From contig NZ_AUFF01000001.1 in assembly GCF_000426365.1 (NCBI RefSeq), forward strand, positions 186,001 to 250,000: 64,000 nucleotides of DNA, in the 5' to 3' direction. The translations under genes were made by a program, and so were the position numbers. Within the stretch, counting starts at the first letter, position 1. Each line of letters opens with the position of its first letter. This document shows, in pieces, positions 18,657 through 28,100 of the stretch. The notes beneath the pieces were generated by a model. It was not told the DNA's origin. It did not search any database and worked only from the letters and a program-made list of their open reading frames with translations. This stretch comes from Arenimonas composti TR7-09 = DSM 18010. GTDB taxonomy: Bacteria; Pseudomonadota; Gammaproteobacteria; Xanthomonadales; Xanthomonadaceae.

Positions 18657-19217
18657 TCAGACCTGCGGAACTCCGTCCAGCGCCATCAGCGCGCGCTCCA
18701 CGGCCTCGCCGTTCTCCGTGATCCACGACTGCAGCCGCGGCGCCGCCTCGTCGCCGTACTCGCGATGCCCGCGCACGATCACCGTGCCGACGCCATCGAT
18801 GATCACGAACCGCGCGAAAGCCGCCTCGGCGAAATCCGGGCGGTAGAACGCGGCCGCGACGAAGTGCTGCGCGGGCGCCTCCGGCGTCGCCGGTACCGAA
18901 CTCGTGCGCAGGATCGCCGCGCCGGCGGCCTGGTAATTGCCGAGCACCGTGTTCGCGACCGCGGCCAGGCCTTCGCCGTCGCGTGCCTGCGGGTGGCGGA
19001 TGACGGTGACCATGTCGCGCCACGCCTCCAGGTCGTCCTGGCCGGCCGGCGTGAACTCGTGCTGGTTCTGCGCGCCCGACCAGCGGTGCGCGTAGTCGAC
19101 GCCGTCGAGGTGGAGGGTCGGCGGGGCGGTGGTCGCCGTGGAGGCCGGGGCAGCGAGGGCGGCGCCGGTGGCGGCGACGAGGATCGCGAACAGCAGCGGG
19201 ATCAGGTGACGGCGCAT
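18657..19217 (-). CDS. Exported protein of unknown function
   Basis: 186 residues with a signal peptide (about 1-22, MRRHLIPLLFAILVAATGAA). The mature part contains GVDYAHRWSGAQNQHEFTPA, EAWRDMVTVIRHPQARDGEG and AFYRPDFAEAAFARFVIIDG. It is probably periplasmic. No catalytic motif was recognised. A 7-2-7 palindrome lies in its upstream region (19324-19339). Confidence 0.7.
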   Translation of the reverse strand: MRRHLIPLLFAILVAATGAALAAPASTATTAPPTLHLDGVDYAHRWSGAQNQHEFTPAGQDDLEAWRDMVTVIRHPQARDGEGLAAVANTVLGNYQAAGAAILRTSSVPATPEAPAQHFVAAAFYRPDFAEAAFARFVIIDGVGTVIVRGHREYGDEAAPRLQSWITENGEAVERALMALDGVPQV

Positions 19218-19323
19218 GCGGAACCTCCAGTCGTGCGTGTAGGGAATCGCTGCCGTATCCGCACCAGGCCAAAGTGATGCACGCCTGATCGGCCGCCGCC
19301 CCCGAAAACCGATCGTCCCCCCA

Positions 19324-19339
19324 AGTAACTCAAGTTACT
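19324..19339. promoter_or_regulatory. Intergenic palindrome, possible operator
   Basis: AGTAACT (19324-19330), CA, AGTTACT (19333-19339) is a perfect 7-2-7 palindrome in an AT-richer stretch. It lies 107 bases upstream of the minus-strand exported protein and just after the membrane protein at 19398. No other gene explains it. Operator function is inferred only. Confidence 0.35.
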
Positions 19340-19397
19340 CACTGGGACCACCCTATAACGATTCGTCGGCCGGCGCCTGCCAGCGCACGAAGGGCAC

Positions 19398-20051
19398 CTA
19401 CTTGATCGTCGCCGAAACGTTCGCGTGGATATTCGCGGGCGGCAGACCCGAGGATGCCTCGGGGCCATCGGCGATGAAGACCTCATAGCCCCCGGTCAGC
19501 CCACTCGCCCATTCGATCGAGACGTGGTTCTCGTGGACATTCAGGTCCACCGGGAAATCGCCGATATCAAGAATCCGATGCCTGGGGCGCAGGGATCGGA
19601 GGACGCGTTCGCGGGTGCCGCCGTCGAGGTGTCCGAGGCGACCGGTGTGACTCGTCGTTGCCAGTTCTGCGCGGAGGTCGCGGGCCAGCGTCTGGAACTG
19701 TTCCTCGGAGAAGGTGCTCATCCGCCAGGTGAATGCGTCGAACGCGCTGGGCATCAGCGGCGAGGGTGCGGCGATGGCTGCGCCCACCAGGGCCAGCACG
19801 ATCGCGGACGCCTTCGCGCGTGGGGTCACCCGGAAGGGTTTGATCAGGCATATCGAAACGACCATGACCGGCCCCAGCACGAGTCCATGGAAGAGCATCG
19901 GAAGGACCACGAGGGGCTGGAGCAACCCGAACGGCCAGGTCGGATCGGCCTTCCAGCCCGACGCCAGCGTCAACAGCCGGCTGGCGAACGCGGCGACGAC
20001 CTGCGACGCCGCGACCGCTTTCAATATCGTGGGGGCTTCCAACACGCGCAC
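19398..20051 (-). CDS. Membrane protein of unknown function
   Basis: 217 residues. Three membrane segments are likely in the first half (about 8-28, 40-70, 84-105), followed by a soluble domain. That domain contains TFSEEQFQTLARDLRAELAT, HRILDIGDFPVDLNVHENHV and EWASGLTGGYEVFIADGPEA. No family was recognised. It begins 33 bases downstream of the permease stop, so it could be co-transcribed with it, but no functional link is evident. Confidence 0.6.
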   Translation of the reverse strand: MRVLEAPTILKAVAASQVVAAFASRLLTLASGWKADPTWPFGLLQPLVVLPMLFHGLVLGPVMVVSICLIKPFRVTPRAKASAIVLALVGAAIAAPSPLMPSAFDAFTWRMSTFSEEQFQTLARDLRAELATTSHTGRLGHLDGGTRERVLRSLRPRHRILDIGDFPVDLNVHENHVSIEWASGLTGGYEVFIADGPEASSGLPPANIHANVSATIK

Positions 20052-20084
20052 CTCCGGCCTGGACGCCCGGCGGCGCCGGGCCAG

Positions 20085-21488
20085 TCAGACGAGGCCGGTA
20101 GCGTAGAACACCCCGATGATCACGAACACCGCCAACGTCTTGATCACGGTGATCGCGAAGATGTCCTTGTAGGCCTGGCGGTGGGTGAGGCCGGTGACCG
20201 CGAGCAGGGTGATCACGGCGCCGTTGTGGGGCAGGGTGTCCATGCCGCCGCTGGCCATCGAGGCGACGCGGTGCAGCACTTCCATCGGGATGCCGGCGGC
20301 GTTGGCGTTGGCGATGAACACGTCGGCCATCGCCGCGAGCGCGATGCTCATGCCGCCGCTGGCGCTGCCGGTGATGCCGGCGAGGGCGGTGACGGTGACG
20401 GCTTCGTTCACCAGCGGATCGGGGATCGCGCCGAGCACGTTGGCGACCACCAGGAAGCCGGGTAGCGCCGCGATCACCGCGCCGAAGCCGTATTCGCTGG
20501 CGGTGTTCATCGCCGCGAGCAGGGCGCCGGCGATCGCCGGCTTGGTCTGTTCGGCGAAGTGCGTGGTCACCGGCTTCCAGGCCAGCAGCAGCACCGCGAC
20601 GATGCCGGTCAGCAGCGCCGCCTCGACCGCCCAGATCGCGGCGATCTTCGGGATCTCCTGCACCACCGGCGCCGGCGAACCGATCACCGCCGGCACGAAG
20701 GAATGGCTGTCGCCGTACCAGCGCGGGATCAGCAGGGTGTAGACCTTGTTCGAGACGCCGACCAGCAGCAGCGGCAGCAGGGCGATGAAGGGATTGGCCA
20801 GCTTCTCGCCGGCGATCGCCGCCGGTTCGTTCAGCAGCTCGACGCCGGAGGCATAACCCTCGCCGGCGCGGGCCGCGGCCCGCCGCCGCCATTCCAGATA
20901 GGTCATGCCGAGCGCGAGGATGAAGACGCCGCCGAGCGTACCCAGCACCGGCGCCGCCCAGGCATCGGTGCCGAAGAAGCCGGCCGGGATGATGTTCTGG
21001 ATCTGCGGCGTGCCCGGCAGCGCGTCCATCGTGAAGGTGAAGGCGCCGAGGGCGATGGTGCCGGGGATCAGCCGCTTCGGGATATCGGCCTGGCGGAACA
21101 GCTCGGCGGCGAACGGGTAGACCGCGAACACCACCACGAACAGCGACACGCCGCCGTAGGTCAGCAGGGCGCAGACGACGACGATGGCCAGCATCGCGCG
21201 GCCGGCGCCGAACAGGCGGATGGTGGCGGCGACGATCGCCTTCGAGAAACCGGAAACCTCGATCAGCTTGCCGAAGATCGCGCCCAGCAGGAACACCGGG
21301 AAATACAGCTTCAGGAAGCCGACCATCTTGTCCATGAACAGGCCGGTGAACATCGGCGCGACCAGGGACGGATCGGTCAGCAGCACCGCGCCCAACGCAG
21401 CCACGGGGGCAAAAAGGATCACGCTGTAGCCGCGGTAGGCGACCACCATCAGGAACACCAGCGCGGCGAGCACGATCAGGAAGGACAT
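20085..21488 (-). CDS. GntP family permease, probable 3-hydroxybutyrate importer
   Basis: 467 residues with about 12 membrane helices, a size and pattern typical of the GntP gluconate/citrate-type transporters. MSFLIVLAALVFLMVVAYRG opens it; GKLIEVSGFSKAIVAATIRL, TYGGVSLFVVVFAVYPFAAE and SASGGMSIALAAM match the family. GntP members move small hydroxy acids with protons. Divergent from the TonB receptor and close to 3-hydroxybutyrate genes, so 3-hydroxybutyrate is the likely substrate (inference). The start at 21488 lacks a strong ribosome-binding site. Confidence 0.8.
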   Translation of the reverse strand: MSFLIVLAALVFLMVVAYRGYSVILFAPVAALGAVLLTDPSLVAPMFTGLFMDKMVGFLKLYFPVFLLGAIFGKLIEVSGFSKAIVAATIRLFGAGRAMLAIVVVCALLTYGGVSLFVVVFAVYPFAAELFRQADIPKRLIPGTIALGAFTFTMDALPGTPQIQNIIPAGFFGTDAWAAPVLGTLGGVFILALGMTYLEWRRRAAARAGEGYASGVELLNEPAAIAGEKLANPFIALLPLLLVGVSNKVYTLLIPRWYGDSHSFVPAVIGSPAPVVQEIPKIAAIWAVEAALLTGIVAVLLLAWKPVTTHFAEQTKPAIAGALLAAMNTASEYGFGAVIAALPGFLVVANVLGAIPDPLVNEAVTVTALAGITGSASGGMSIALAAMADVFIANANAAGIPMEVLHRVASMASGGMDTLPHNGAVITLLAVTGLTHRQAYKDIFAITVIKTLAVFVIIGVFYATGLV

Positions 21489-21561
21489 TCGATGAACCCC
21501 GGTTCCGCCGGCACTTCCGACGGGTGGGGCGAGTGTCGGCGCGGCGGCGGCCGCGGCCACT

Positions 21562-21606
21562 TGTACCAAGGTACAGGTGCCCGCCCGCGCGGCCCCAGCA
21601 TAGATT
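21562..21606 (+). promoter_or_regulatory. Divergent control region: palindromic operator and TonB receptor promoter
   Basis: TGTACC-AA-GGTACA (21562-21575) is a perfect 6-2-6 palindrome, with CAC...GTG outside it after one mismatched pair. Its centre is about 32 bp upstream of TAGATT (21601-21606), a likely -10 box of the TonB receptor gene, where a class II activator would sit. It is also 74 bases upstream of the permease. The dehydrogenase promoter at 30951-30994 has the same GTAC-N4-GTAC core and nearly the same spacing. The LuxR-type regulator at 31990 is the natural candidate to bind it (inference). Confidence 0.6.
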
Positions 21607-21653
21607 GCGCCGCAACACGGCCGTCCGGCCGCGCGTCCGCATGAGGGGAAAAC

Positions 21654-23894
21654 ATGAAGCGCAACCACCTGAGCCGGGCGATCGCCCTGTCCCTTTCGCT
21701 GGCCTCGCTGGGCGTGGCCGCGCAGGAGGCGCCGCGCCCGGCCGACGAGGCGACGATGCTCGACGAGGTCGAGGTCACCGCCCGCCGCCGCACCGAGTCG
21801 CTGCAGGACGTGCCGGTGGCGGTGAGCGCCTTCGGCGAGAACGCGCTGCGCGACCTGCAGGCGACCAGCGTCGAGGGCCTGCAGGGCGCGGTGCCCAACA
21901 TGAACATCGTGCAGGGCCGCGGCAGTTCGAACTCGGTCAACGTCTTCATCCGCGGCATCGGCCAGCCGGACGCGCTGCAGACCTTCGATCCCGGCGTCGG
22001 CATGTACGTCGACGACGTCTACTACTCGCGCATCAACGGCGCCCTGTTCACCCTGTTCGACGTCGCCCAGGTCGAAGTGCTGCGCGGCCCGCAGGGCACG
22101 CTCTACGGCCGCAACTCGACCGGCGGCGCGATCAAGCTGACCACGAAGAACCCGTTCGACGACGCCGGCGGCGCCGTCGAGGCCACCGTCGGCGAATTCG
22201 GCCGCCGCGACGGCCGCGCCTACTTCGGCCAGGCCTTCAGCGACACCGTCGCCTTCAGCCTCGCCGCGGCCTCGACCCACATGGACGGCTACGTCGAGGA
22301 CCCGGTCACCGGCATCGACTACAACGGCGAGGACACCAACGCGATCCGCGCCAAGCTGATGTTCCGCCCGTCCGACGACCTCAGCGTGACCTTCAGCGTC
22401 GACTGGACCGACCAGGACAACGCGCTGACCCTCGGCCGCCCGACCGCGCCGCTGTACGCCACCGACTTCCTGTTCGGCCAGGTGCTGCTGATGCCGGCGC
22501 CGACCGGCGTCTACGACTTCCGGAGCCGCACCTCGTTCGCGCCCGACCAGGGCCAGGAGATGACCCACAAGGGCTTCTCGGCGCACGTCGACTGGACGCT
22601 GTCGGACACCTGGCGCTTCAAGTCGATCAGCGCCTGGCGCTCGCTCGAGACCGCGTCGTTCATCGACATCGACGGCTCGCAGTTCCAGCTCGGCGACGTG
22701 CTGGTGGCGATCGACCAGGACCAGTTCAGCCAGGAATTCCAGTTCCAGTACGACAACGGCGACGACCTGCAGGCGGTGTTCGGCCTGTACTACCTGCGCG
22801 AGAACGTGCCCTCGCACCAGGAAGCCTATGCCGACGACTTCCTGCGCTGGGGCGGGGTGCCGCTGACCTTCCTGCGCACGATCGACGACGATCTCGAGAA
22901 CACCTCGCTGGCGGCCTTCGCGCACATGAGCTGGGAGTTCGCCCCGAGCTGGAACCTGTCGGCCGGCCTGCGCTGGAGCCGCGACCAGAAGGACTACTGG
23001 CGCACCACCTCGACGTTCTCGAACCTGGCCCTGCTCGCGGCCGACCCGCAGCTCGAGTTCGAGATCGACGATTCCTGGAGCGCGTGGACGCCGTCGCTGA
23101 GCCTCGAGAAGCACTTCAGCGACGAGGTGATGGCCTACTTCTCGGCCAACCGCGGCTACAAGGCCGGCGGCTTCAACGGCCGCGCCAATTCCGCGACCGA
23201 GATCAGCACCTTCGACCCCGAATACGTCTGGACCTACGAGCTCGGCCTGAAGATGCAGTCGGCCGACGGCCGCCTGCGCGGCAACATCGCCGCCTTCCAC
23301 AGCGCCTACCGCGACTTCCAGGCGCGCGTGTCCGAGGTGCAGAACCCGGGTGCGCCGATCCCGACCTTCGCGTTCCCGGTGCTCAACGCCGCCGAGCTGA
23401 CGATCAACGGCATCGAGTTCGAGGGCAGCGCGCTGCTCGGCGAGTCCACCCTGCTGAGCACCCAGCTCGGCTGGATGAGCGCCGGCTACGACCGCTTCGA
23501 CGACCCGCGCGTCGCGGTCGATCCGACCCTGGCCAGCCTGCACGACCACGTGCCGTTCTCGCCGGACTTCACCGCCCGCATCGCCCTGCAGCACGGCTTC
23601 GACTTCGCCAACGGCAGCCGCCTGACCGTCGGCGGCGACGTCTCGCATCGCAGCGCGGTGTCGCTGACCGTCGACAACCGCCCGAACCTGCGCCAGTCGG
23701 CCTACACGCTGTTCGGCCTGTGGGGTGCGTGGTCGTCGCCGGAGCAGCGCTGGGAAGTGCGCGGCGGCGTGCGCAACCTCAGCGACGAGGTCTACATGAC
23801 CGAGGGCCAGGAGTTCTCGAGCATCGGCAACATCCAGACCGCGTACTACGGCATGCCGCGCAACTGGTACCTGTCGGTCCGCTACAACTTCTGA
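21654..23894 (+). CDS. TonB-dependent outer membrane receptor
   Basis: 746 residues with a signal peptide (about 1-23, ending VAAQ). The plug domain (about 35-160) starts with a TonB-box-like DEVEVTARR and contains LRGPQGTLYGRNSTGGAI. The 22-strand barrel ends in WYLSVRYNF, with the C-terminal Phe needed for BAM-dependent insertion. Such receptors import large or scarce ligands using TonB energy. Next to a PHB depolymerase and 3HB genes it may take up hydroxybutyrate oligomers (inference). AGGGG precedes the ATG. Confidence 0.9.
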   Translation: MKRNHLSRAIALSLSLASLGVAAQEAPRPADEATMLDEVEVTARRRTESLQDVPVAVSAFGENALRDLQATSVEGLQGAVPNMNIVQGRGSSNSVNVFIRGIGQPDALQTFDPGVGMYVDDVYYSRINGALFTLFDVAQVEVLRGPQGTLYGRNSTGGAIKLTTKNPFDDAGGAVEATVGEFGRRDGRAYFGQAFSDTVAFSLAAASTHMDGYVEDPVTGIDYNGEDTNAIRAKLMFRPSDDLSVTFSVDWTDQDNALTLGRPTAPLYATDFLFGQVLLMPAPTGVYDFRSRTSFAPDQGQEMTHKGFSAHVDWTLSDTWRFKSISAWRSLETASFIDIDGSQFQLGDVLVAIDQDQFSQEFQFQYDNGDDLQAVFGLYYLRENVPSHQEAYADDFLRWGGVPLTFLRTIDDDLENTSLAAFAHMSWEFAPSWNLSAGLRWSRDQKDYWRTTSTFSNLALLAADPQLEFEIDDSWSAWTPSLSLEKHFSDEVMAYFSANRGYKAGGFNGRANSATEISTFDPEYVWTYELGLKMQSADGRLRGNIAAFHSAYRDFQARVSEVQNPGAPIPTFAFPVLNAAELTINGIEFEGSALLGESTLLSTQLGWMSAGYDRFDDPRVAVDPTLASLHDHVPFSPDFTARIALQHGFDFANGSRLTVGGDVSHRSAVSLTVDNRPNLRQSAYTLFGLWGAWSSPEQRWEVRGGVRNLSDEVYMTEGQEFSSIGNIQTAYYGMPRNWYLSVRYNF

Positions 23895-23897
23895 TCC

Positions 23898-24947
23898 ATG
23901 CGATTTCCCCGGGGAATGTCCCAACGGGCCGCAGCAGCGGCCCGTCTTTTCTTCCCGCTCCTGCTGCTGGCCGGCTGCGGCCGCGAACCGGCGCCGGCGC
24001 TGCCGGCGCTGGTGATCGATCCGGACCGCGTCGCCGTCGCCGGACTGTCGTCGGGCGCGTACATGGCCACCCAGGTGCACCTGGCGTTCTCCGACCGCCT
24101 GCGCGGTGCCGCGCTGGTCGCCGGCGGGCCCTACGGCTGCGCGGTCGGCACGCTGCAGATCGCCCTCGGGTCCTGCATGCAGGGCGCGCCGGCGCCGGAT
24201 CTCGCGGCGCTGGCACAGCGCGTGCGCGAACGCGCCGACCGCGGTGCGCTCGCGCCGCTCGACGGATTGCGCGGCGACCACGTCTTCGTGCTGCACGGCC
24301 GCGACGACACCACGGTCGCGCCGGCGCTCGGCGCCGCGGCGGCCGATCTCTATGCCGAACTCGGCGGCGACGGGCTGGCCCTGCAGCGCGATTTCGAACG
24401 CGGCTTCGCCCACGTCTGGCCGACCGTCGACCGCGGCGGCGACTGCGGCGAGCCGGCGGCGCCCTGGCTCGGTGCCTGTGGCTTCGACGCGGCCGGCGCC
24501 GCGCTCGCCTGGCTGTACGGTCCGCCTTCGCGCGACGCCGCGGCGGGCACCGGCGGCGAACTGCGCGAGTTCGACCAGACCGTGTTCGCCGCCGACGGGT
24601 CCGGCTCGCCGCAGCTCGCCGACCGCGGCTTCGCCTACGTACCGAAGGCCTGCGCGGCCGGCGAAGCCTGCGGCCTGCTGGTGGTCTTCCACGGCTGCGA
24701 GCAGAGCGCGGTGCAGGTCGGCAACGTGTTCGCCCGCGACGCCGGCTTCAACCGCTGGGCCGACGTCTACGGACTGGTGGTCCTGTATCCTCAGGTGCAG
24801 CCGTCGTGGCTGCCGCTGAATCCGAAAGCATGCTGGGACTGGTGGGGCTATACGGGCGCCGACTACGACACCCGTGCCGGAGCGCAGGTGGGGTGGGTGG
24901 GGCGGGTGATCGACACGCTCGCCGCGGCGGGTGGGGGCGCGCGCTGA
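23898..24947 (+). CDS. Lipoprotein PHB depolymerase-family esterase (type 2 catalytic domain)
   Basis: 349 residues. Lipoprotein signal peptide with lipobox LAGC (Cys27), so probably tethered to a membrane. The lipase box VAGLSSGAYMATQVHLAF gives Ser51 as nucleophile; HGRDDTTVAP holds the probable Asp and FAHVWPT the probable His. GGPYGCAVGTL and FHGCEQSAVQVGN are typical of short-chain-length polyhydroxyalkanoate depolymerases. It would cut poly(3-hydroxybutyrate) outside the cell. It starts 3 bases after the TonB receptor stop. A terminator-like hairpin lies inside its signal-peptide codons. An internal ATG (codon 7) is an alternative start. Confidence 0.85.
   Translation: MRFPRGMSQRAAAAARLFFPLLLLAGCGREPAPALPALVIDPDRVAVAGLSSGAYMATQVHLAFSDRLRGAALVAGGPYGCAVGTLQIALGSCMQGAPAPDLAALAQRVRERADRGALAPLDGLRGDHVFVLHGRDDTTVAPALGAAAADLYAELGGDGLALQRDFERGFAHVWPTVDRGGDCGEPAAPWLGACGFDAAGAALAWLYGPPSRDAAAGTGGELREFDQTVFAADGSGSPQLADRGFAYVPKACAAGEACGLLVVFHGCEQSAVQVGNVFARDAGFNRWADVYGLVVLYPQVQPSWLPLNPKACWDWWGYTGADYDTRAGAQVGWVGRVIDTLAAAGGGAR
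23924..23953 (+). terminator. Terminator/attenuator inside the start of the depolymerase gene
   Basis: ACGGGCCGC (23924-23932) and GCGGCCCGT (23937-23945) form a perfect 9-bp stem with an AGCA loop, followed by CTTTTCTTC. It meets the criteria of an intrinsic terminator 30 bases after the TonB receptor stop, yet it lies within codons 9-17 of the depolymerase signal peptide. No in-frame start codon exists between the hairpin and the lipobox. Ribosomes starting the depolymerase would melt it, so it could attenuate depolymerase expression relative to the receptor. Confidence 0.6.
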
Positions 24948-24957
24948 ACCTTCGGTG

Positions 24958-25113
24958 CGAGAAACGAGAAACGAGGAACGAGGAACGGGAGAGGGCTCGC
25001 GCTGCGCGCGGATGGCGGCGGTCGCAGGGCCTCACTCTTCACTCGTGCGCAGTACGTCCGCGCCGAAGGCGCGGGCTGTCACTCGTTTCTCGTTCCTCGT
25101 TTCTCGTTTCTCG
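24958..25113. repeat. Long inverted repeat A, 32-bp simple-repeat arms
   Basis: Left arm 24958-24989 and right arm 25082-25113 pair over 30 of 32 bases. The arms are made of 7-base units CGAGAAA and CGAGGAA. The 92-base spacer is GC-rich and contains GGCTCGCGCTGCGCGC. It fills the gap between the depolymerase stop and the kinase. As RNA it would form a long hairpin. No open frame or transposase. Inverted repeats at 31836-31986 and 61128-61257 have the same plan but different arm sequences. Confidence 0.8.
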
Positions 25114-25115
25114 AA

Positions 25116-25141
25116 GCATCGCGCCTGAAGGCGCTCCTGCA
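25116..25141 (-). repeat. REP-like palindrome, diverged copy
   Basis: On the minus strand the 26-base unit differs from the copies at 28475 and 32641 at three positions. Two of these are a compensatory pair, GCGCC...GGCGC instead of GCGGC...GCCGC, so the hairpin stem is preserved. It directly abuts the right arm of inverted repeat A and lies just upstream of the kinase start. Confidence 0.7.
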
Positions 25142-25161
25142 GAGGTGAGGGGGGCGGCGGC

Positions 25162-28100
25162 GTGTTGACGGGCTCCGTCGTCGTGCTCGCCGGGCTGGCG
25201 TGGCTCGGGCTGCTGTTCGGGACCGCGTTGTGGGCGGAGCGGCGGCCGGCGCTGATGCAGCGGCACTGGCCGGTCGTGTACAGCCTGTCGCTGGCGGTCT
25301 ACTGCACGTCATGGACCTTCTTCGGCACCGTGACGCAGGCGCAGCGCTCGGGCTGGCCGATTCCACCGACCTTCGTCGGCACGATCCTGCTGTACGTGCT
25401 CGGTTTCGGTTTCCTGCGCGAGCTGCTGCGGCTGGCGCGCGAGCACCATTCGACCTCGCTCGCCGACCTCATCGCCACCCGGCTCGGGCGCAGTTCCTGG
25501 CTCGCGGCGGCGGTGACCTTCGTCGCGGTGATCGGCATCGTTCCCTACATCGCGCTGCAGCTGAAGGCGGTGGCGATGAGCTTCGGCCTGCTGACCCGCG
25601 CCAGCGACCTGACGCCGCCGCCGTGGCAGGACAGCGCGCTCTACATCGCGCTGGCGATGGCGCTGTTCGCGATGCTGTTCGGCACGCGTCGGGCCTCGGC
25701 CGCCGAGCACAACCGCGGCCTGGTGCTGGCGATGGCCGCCGAGTCGCTGCTCAAGCTCGGGGCGATGCTGGCGCTGGGGGTGTTCGTCTGGTTCGGGCTG
25801 GAACTGCCGGCTTCGCCACCGCCGTTGCCGGCGCCGGAAGGGGCGGGTGGTTTCCCGGCGCTGGTACTGCTCGGTGCGCTGGCGATGTTCACGCTGCCGC
25901 ACCAGTTCCACGTCGGCGTCGTCGAATGCCGCAGCGAACGGCAACTGCGCACGGCGCGCTGGCTGTTCCCGCTGTACATGCTGGCGATCGCGCTGCCGGT
26001 ACTGCCGCTGGCGCGCGCCGGCGACGCGCTGCTGGCGCCGCTGGGCGTGCCGTCCGACCTCTACGTGCTGGCGTTGCCGCTGTCGCAGGGCCACGACGCG
26101 CTGGCCCTGCTGGCCTTCCTCGGCGGCCTCAGCGCCGCCACCGGCATGGTGATCATCTCGACGCTGGCGCTGAGCGTGATGATCGGCAACCACTGGCTGG
26201 CGCCGCTGCTGGTGCGCGGGCGCTGGGCCGCCGCCGGGGCCGACCTGCGCCCGGCGCTGCTGATCCAGCGCCGCATCGGCATCATCGCGGTGGTGCTGCT
26301 GGCCTGGGTCTACAGCCGCGCGATCGCCGGCAACGACGCGCTCGCCGACATCGGCGCGCTGTCGTTCTCCGGACTGGCGACGCTGGCGCCGGCGGTGGCG
26401 TTCGCGGTGTGGCGGCCGGCGACGCCGGCGCGGGCGGTGCTCGCCGGCCTCGTGGTCGCGGTGGCGCTGTGGTTCTGGGTGCTGATGCTGCCGCCGTTCG
26501 CGGAAGCCGCCGGCGTTTCGTCGCCGTGGCTGCGCGAAGGCCCGTTCGGGATCGCGTGGCTGGCGCCCGACGGCATGTTCGGCCTCGAGGGCTGGAGCCG
26601 GATCGCGCGCGCGAGCGTGCTCAGCCTGGTCGCCGCGACCCTGGTGACCTCGCTGCTCGCCGCCCGCCTCGGCGATGCCCCGGGCCGGGTCGGCGATGCG
26701 CTGTCGCCGGAGGTGCTGCGCGAGGTCGCCGGGCGCTTCCTGCCGGCGGTGAAGGTGGAGTCGCTGCTCGCCGGCGCGGACGATCCGGAGCGCGCGAAAG
26801 CCGCCGGCGAACGCGTCGAACGCGAACTCGGCGCGGTGCTCGGCGCCGCCTCGGCGCGGCTGCTGCTCGACGCCGCCCGCCGCGAGCCGGGCCGCGACCT
26901 CGACACCGTCGCGACGATCGTCGGCGAAGCCTCGCAGGCGCTGCGCTTCAACCAGCGCGTGCTCGAGGCGGCGCTGGAGAACATGGACCAGGGCATCAGC
27001 GTCGTCGACGCCGAGCTGCGCCTGGTCGCCTGGAACCGACCCTACGCGGAACTGTTCGACTACCCGCCGGAACTGCTGCGGGTCGGGGTGCCGGTCGCCG
27101 ATCTGGTGGCCTGCAACGTCCGCCGCGGCCTGGCCGGCGCCGGTGACGCCGAACGCGAGGTCGGCAAGCGCATCGACCACATGCGCGCCGGCACGCCCTA
27201 CGTCGCCGAGCGGCGCTTCCCGCCGGACCGCGTCATCGAAATCCGCGGCAACCCGATGCCCGGCGGCGGCTTCGTCGCGACCTTCACCGACGTCACCGCA
27301 TTCCGTGCCAACGAGGCGGCGCTCAAGTCCGTCGCCGAGACGCTGGAGCAGCGCGTCGCCGAACGCACCGCCGAACTCGCCGGCGCCAAGGCCGAGGCCG
27401 AGCGCGCCAACCGCGCGAAGACCCGCTTCCTCGCCGCGGTCAGCCACGACCTCGCGCAACCGCTGAACGCCGCGCACCTGTTCGTGCATGCGCTGGCGCC
27501 GAAGCTGGTCGAGGAGGAGCACCGCGCCGCGCTCGCCAACATCGACGGCGCACTGGGTTCGGCGGAGACCCTGCTCGCCGGCCTGCTCGACATCTCGCGG
27601 CTCGATGCCGGCGGCCTGGAGCCGGCGCTGCAGACCTTCCGCATCGACGAACTGCTGGCCGGCCTGCTCGGCGAGTTCGGCGTGCTCGCCGACGACCGCG
27701 GCCTGCGCCTCGACGGCGTGCGCTGCACCGCCTGGGTGCGCAGCGATCCGCAGCTGCTGCGGCGGGTGCTGCAGAACTTCCTCGGCAATGCGCTGCGGCA
27801 CACGCGCCGGGGCCGCGTGCTGGTCGGCTGCCGGCGCCGCGGCGAGCGGCTGGCGATCGAGGTCTGGGATACCGGCCCCGGCATCGCCGAGGCGGACCGC
27901 GCCGCGATCTTCGAGGAGTTCCGTCGCCTCGACCGCGGCGGCCAGGGCCTCGGCCTCGGGCTGGCGATCGCCGACCGCATCGCCCGCCTGCTGCAGCACC
28001 CGCTGCGGCTGCGCTCGTGGCCCGGCGCCGGCAGCGTGTTCGCGATCGAGGTGCCGCTGGCGGCGCCGGTCGCGGCCGCGCCGGCACCGGCGCCGATCCC

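Noticed and set aside
20085-24692. Open minus-strand frame that would fuse the permease to about 1070 upstream codons
   Set aside because: The upstream part runs antisense through the TonB receptor and depolymerase; the permease starts normally at 21488.
24958-25113. Possible CRISPR array from the 7-base repeats
   Set aside because: Units are contiguous, very short and arranged as two inverted arms; there are no regular spacers and no cas genes.
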